Origin: Anaerolineae bacterium
Lineage (GTDB): Bacteria > Chloroflexota > Anaerolineae > Promineifilales > Promineifilaceae
Assembly (NCBI GenBank): GCA_030425205.1
Contig: JAUIAP010000001.1
Location: 372,001 to 436,000 of the forward strand
Reading direction: 5' to 3'
DNA length: 64,000 nt
Made by a program: the position numbers and the translations under genes. The notes under the pieces are model-generated. The model worked only from the letters and a program-made list of their open reading frames with translations, ran no database searches and was not told where the DNA came from. Of this stretch, positions 63,132 through 64,000 are shown one piece after another. Positions within the stretch are counted from its first letter, which is position 1. Each line of letters begins with the position of its first letter.

Positions 63132-64000
63132 CTATTGAGAGAGCCGATTCGTTTCGGCCGAAAACAAAAACCGCGCCAACAACCCCGATGGCGTTTCGCT
63201 CTCTGGATCAAACACCCCCACATCCCCCATCACCAAGAAACTGTCCCGCGCACGCGAAACGGCAACGTTGAGCATATTGACGTTTTGATCAAAAAAGAGC
63301 GGCGTGCGGACAGGCTCAGAATAGACAGGGGAAAAGATGATGATCGGTCGTTCACCCCCTTGCAGCGCGTGAATCGTGCCGACCGTATCGATCTTGAGTC
63401 GCTGTCCCGATAGGGCGGCGTTGAGCGTTTGGCGTTGCGCGGCGAATGGGGTGATGATGCCGACGATATCGGTCAGTTGTGCGTCGTAATACTGTTCGAT
63501 GAGGCTGCGATTTTGCGCCAGCCAGTAGGCGATGACGGCCGCTTCATGCTGATTGCGCCGACTGCTGCCCGCCTTTTCGGAGTCGCCGTCCACATGGAGA
63601 TAGCCGAGATGCGGAAATGGATAGTTTTGGATTGACGGGCGTATCGGCCGAAGTTTTCCCTCATAGGCCAGCCAATTGCAATAAGCAATAATTTCAGGTA
63701 CAGAGCGGCGATGCTCCGCCAAAAAGAGGCCGGGATCACCATGTTCAGGGCGCACAGCGGCACGGTTGTGGGCCATCTGCATCACAGAGCCGCGACTGGC
63801 GGCAAGGGCGCGGATGCGTGGATCGTCCGCTTGTTCAGCGTTGCGAATCACGGCGGCGGCGAGCAGCGTATCGGTATCTTGCTGGCGCGGGATGTTGTGA
63901 ATCGGCCGAATTTGTTGCGTATCTCCCACAATCAACGCTTGCCGCGCCAACGCAATCATCCCCCCCGACACCTCTGGCACGACCTGTCCCGCCTCATCAA
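63132..64000 (-). CDS. SF1 helicase, C-terminal part (partial)
   Basis: The 289 codons to the window edge hold the end of an SF1/Upf1-like helicase. The motif II text DEAGQVVPEVSGGMIAL lies at the 5' edge, then LIVGDTQQIRPI (motif III), LFLAEHRRSVPEIIAYCN (motif IV region), DIVGIITPFAAQRQTLNAAL, VGTIHALQGGERPIIIFSPV (motif V) and NMLNVAVSRARDSFLVMGD (motif VI). Walker A and the N-terminus lie outside the window. Probably acts on DNA or RNA; role unknown. Confidence 0.88.
   Translation of the reverse strand, partial: DEAGQVVPEVSGGMIALARQALIVGDTQQIRPIHNIPRQQDTDTLLAAAVIRNAEQADDPRIRALAASRGSVMQMAHNRAAVRPEHGDPGLFLAEHRRSVPEIIAYCNWLAYEGKLRPIRPSIQNYPFPHLGYLHVDGDSEKAGSSRRNQHEAAVIAYWLAQNRSLIEQYYDAQLTDIVGIITPFAAQRQTLNAALSGQRLKIDTVGTIHALQGGERPIIIFSPVYSEPVRTPLFFDQNVNMLNVAVSRARDSFLVMGDVGVFDPESETPSGLLARFLFSAETNRLSQ

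Overview
The window looks like chromosomal DNA of a member of the Chloroflexota, probably Anaerolineae-like. The evidence is indirect: low-complexity Pro/Thr 'PTNTP' tracts in exported proteins, many Tat/Sec-exported proteins and lipoproteins (including a lipid-anchored transpeptidase), a SAM-I riboswitch and two CIRCE-type operators. No 16S rRNA is present to confirm it. I see no integron, prophage, transposase or CRISPR array; the genes are mostly housekeeping.

Layout. 1-3250: methionine-sulfoxide reductase pair msrQ/msrP, then an aspartokinase behind a SAM-I riboswitch. 3370-6655: tRNA-Val(GAC), a PstS-like lipoprotein, and an ECF sigma / anti-sigma / Pro-Thr-rich surface protein operon. 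6939-12746: a giant alpha-2-macroglobulin lipoprotein. 12780-20298 (minus): small protein, ftsZ, BldC-like HTH, class A PBP, MaoC-like hydratase, prfA. 20592-22466: PRC-barrel protein and acyl-CoA dehydrogenase. 22544-24093: a small protein and a proteasome-like Ntn hydrolase. 24196-26460: plsX-fabF. 26457-33295 (minus): assimilatory sulfur cluster (sulfite/nitrite reductase, unknown protein, TrpD-like transferase, APS reductase, siroheme synthase) ending in pepT and preceded by a structured leader with a terminator. 33541-36694: DUF1801 protein, small membrane protein, CIRCE-controlled groES-groEL. 36789-46663 (minus): beta-propeller protein, P450 coupled to a truncated aldehyde dehydrogenase, GNAT, PMT-type glycosyltransferase, HD hydrolase, MecA-like PBP. 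46876-52935: alkaline-phosphatase-fold enzyme, TagA-type glycosyltransferase, CtpA-type protease, and a coupled amine-oxidase-like / CxxCH protein pair. 53139-64000: gyrA, FHA protein, methyltransferase, PF13769-like protein, carboxyethylornithine synthase-like enzyme, molybdenum hydroxylase subunit, YdjM-like membrane protein, and the end of an SF1 helicase.

The most unusual signal is not a gene. The palindrome TCGGCCGA, almost always flanked by A/T (WTCGGCCGAW), occurs about 86 times by hand count, where about one is expected by chance. It lies almost entirely inside coding sequence, where it usually encodes Ser-Ala-Asp/Glu, and is missing from groES-groEL. It behaves like the cyanobacterial HIP1 palindrome but with a different sequence. 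A second repeat class, tandem heptamers of unrelated sequence in intergenic spacers, resembles cyanobacterial STRRs. Two copies of a roughly 103-bp element with terminal inverted repeats and a separate roughly 180-bp inverted repeat complete the non-coding repertoire.
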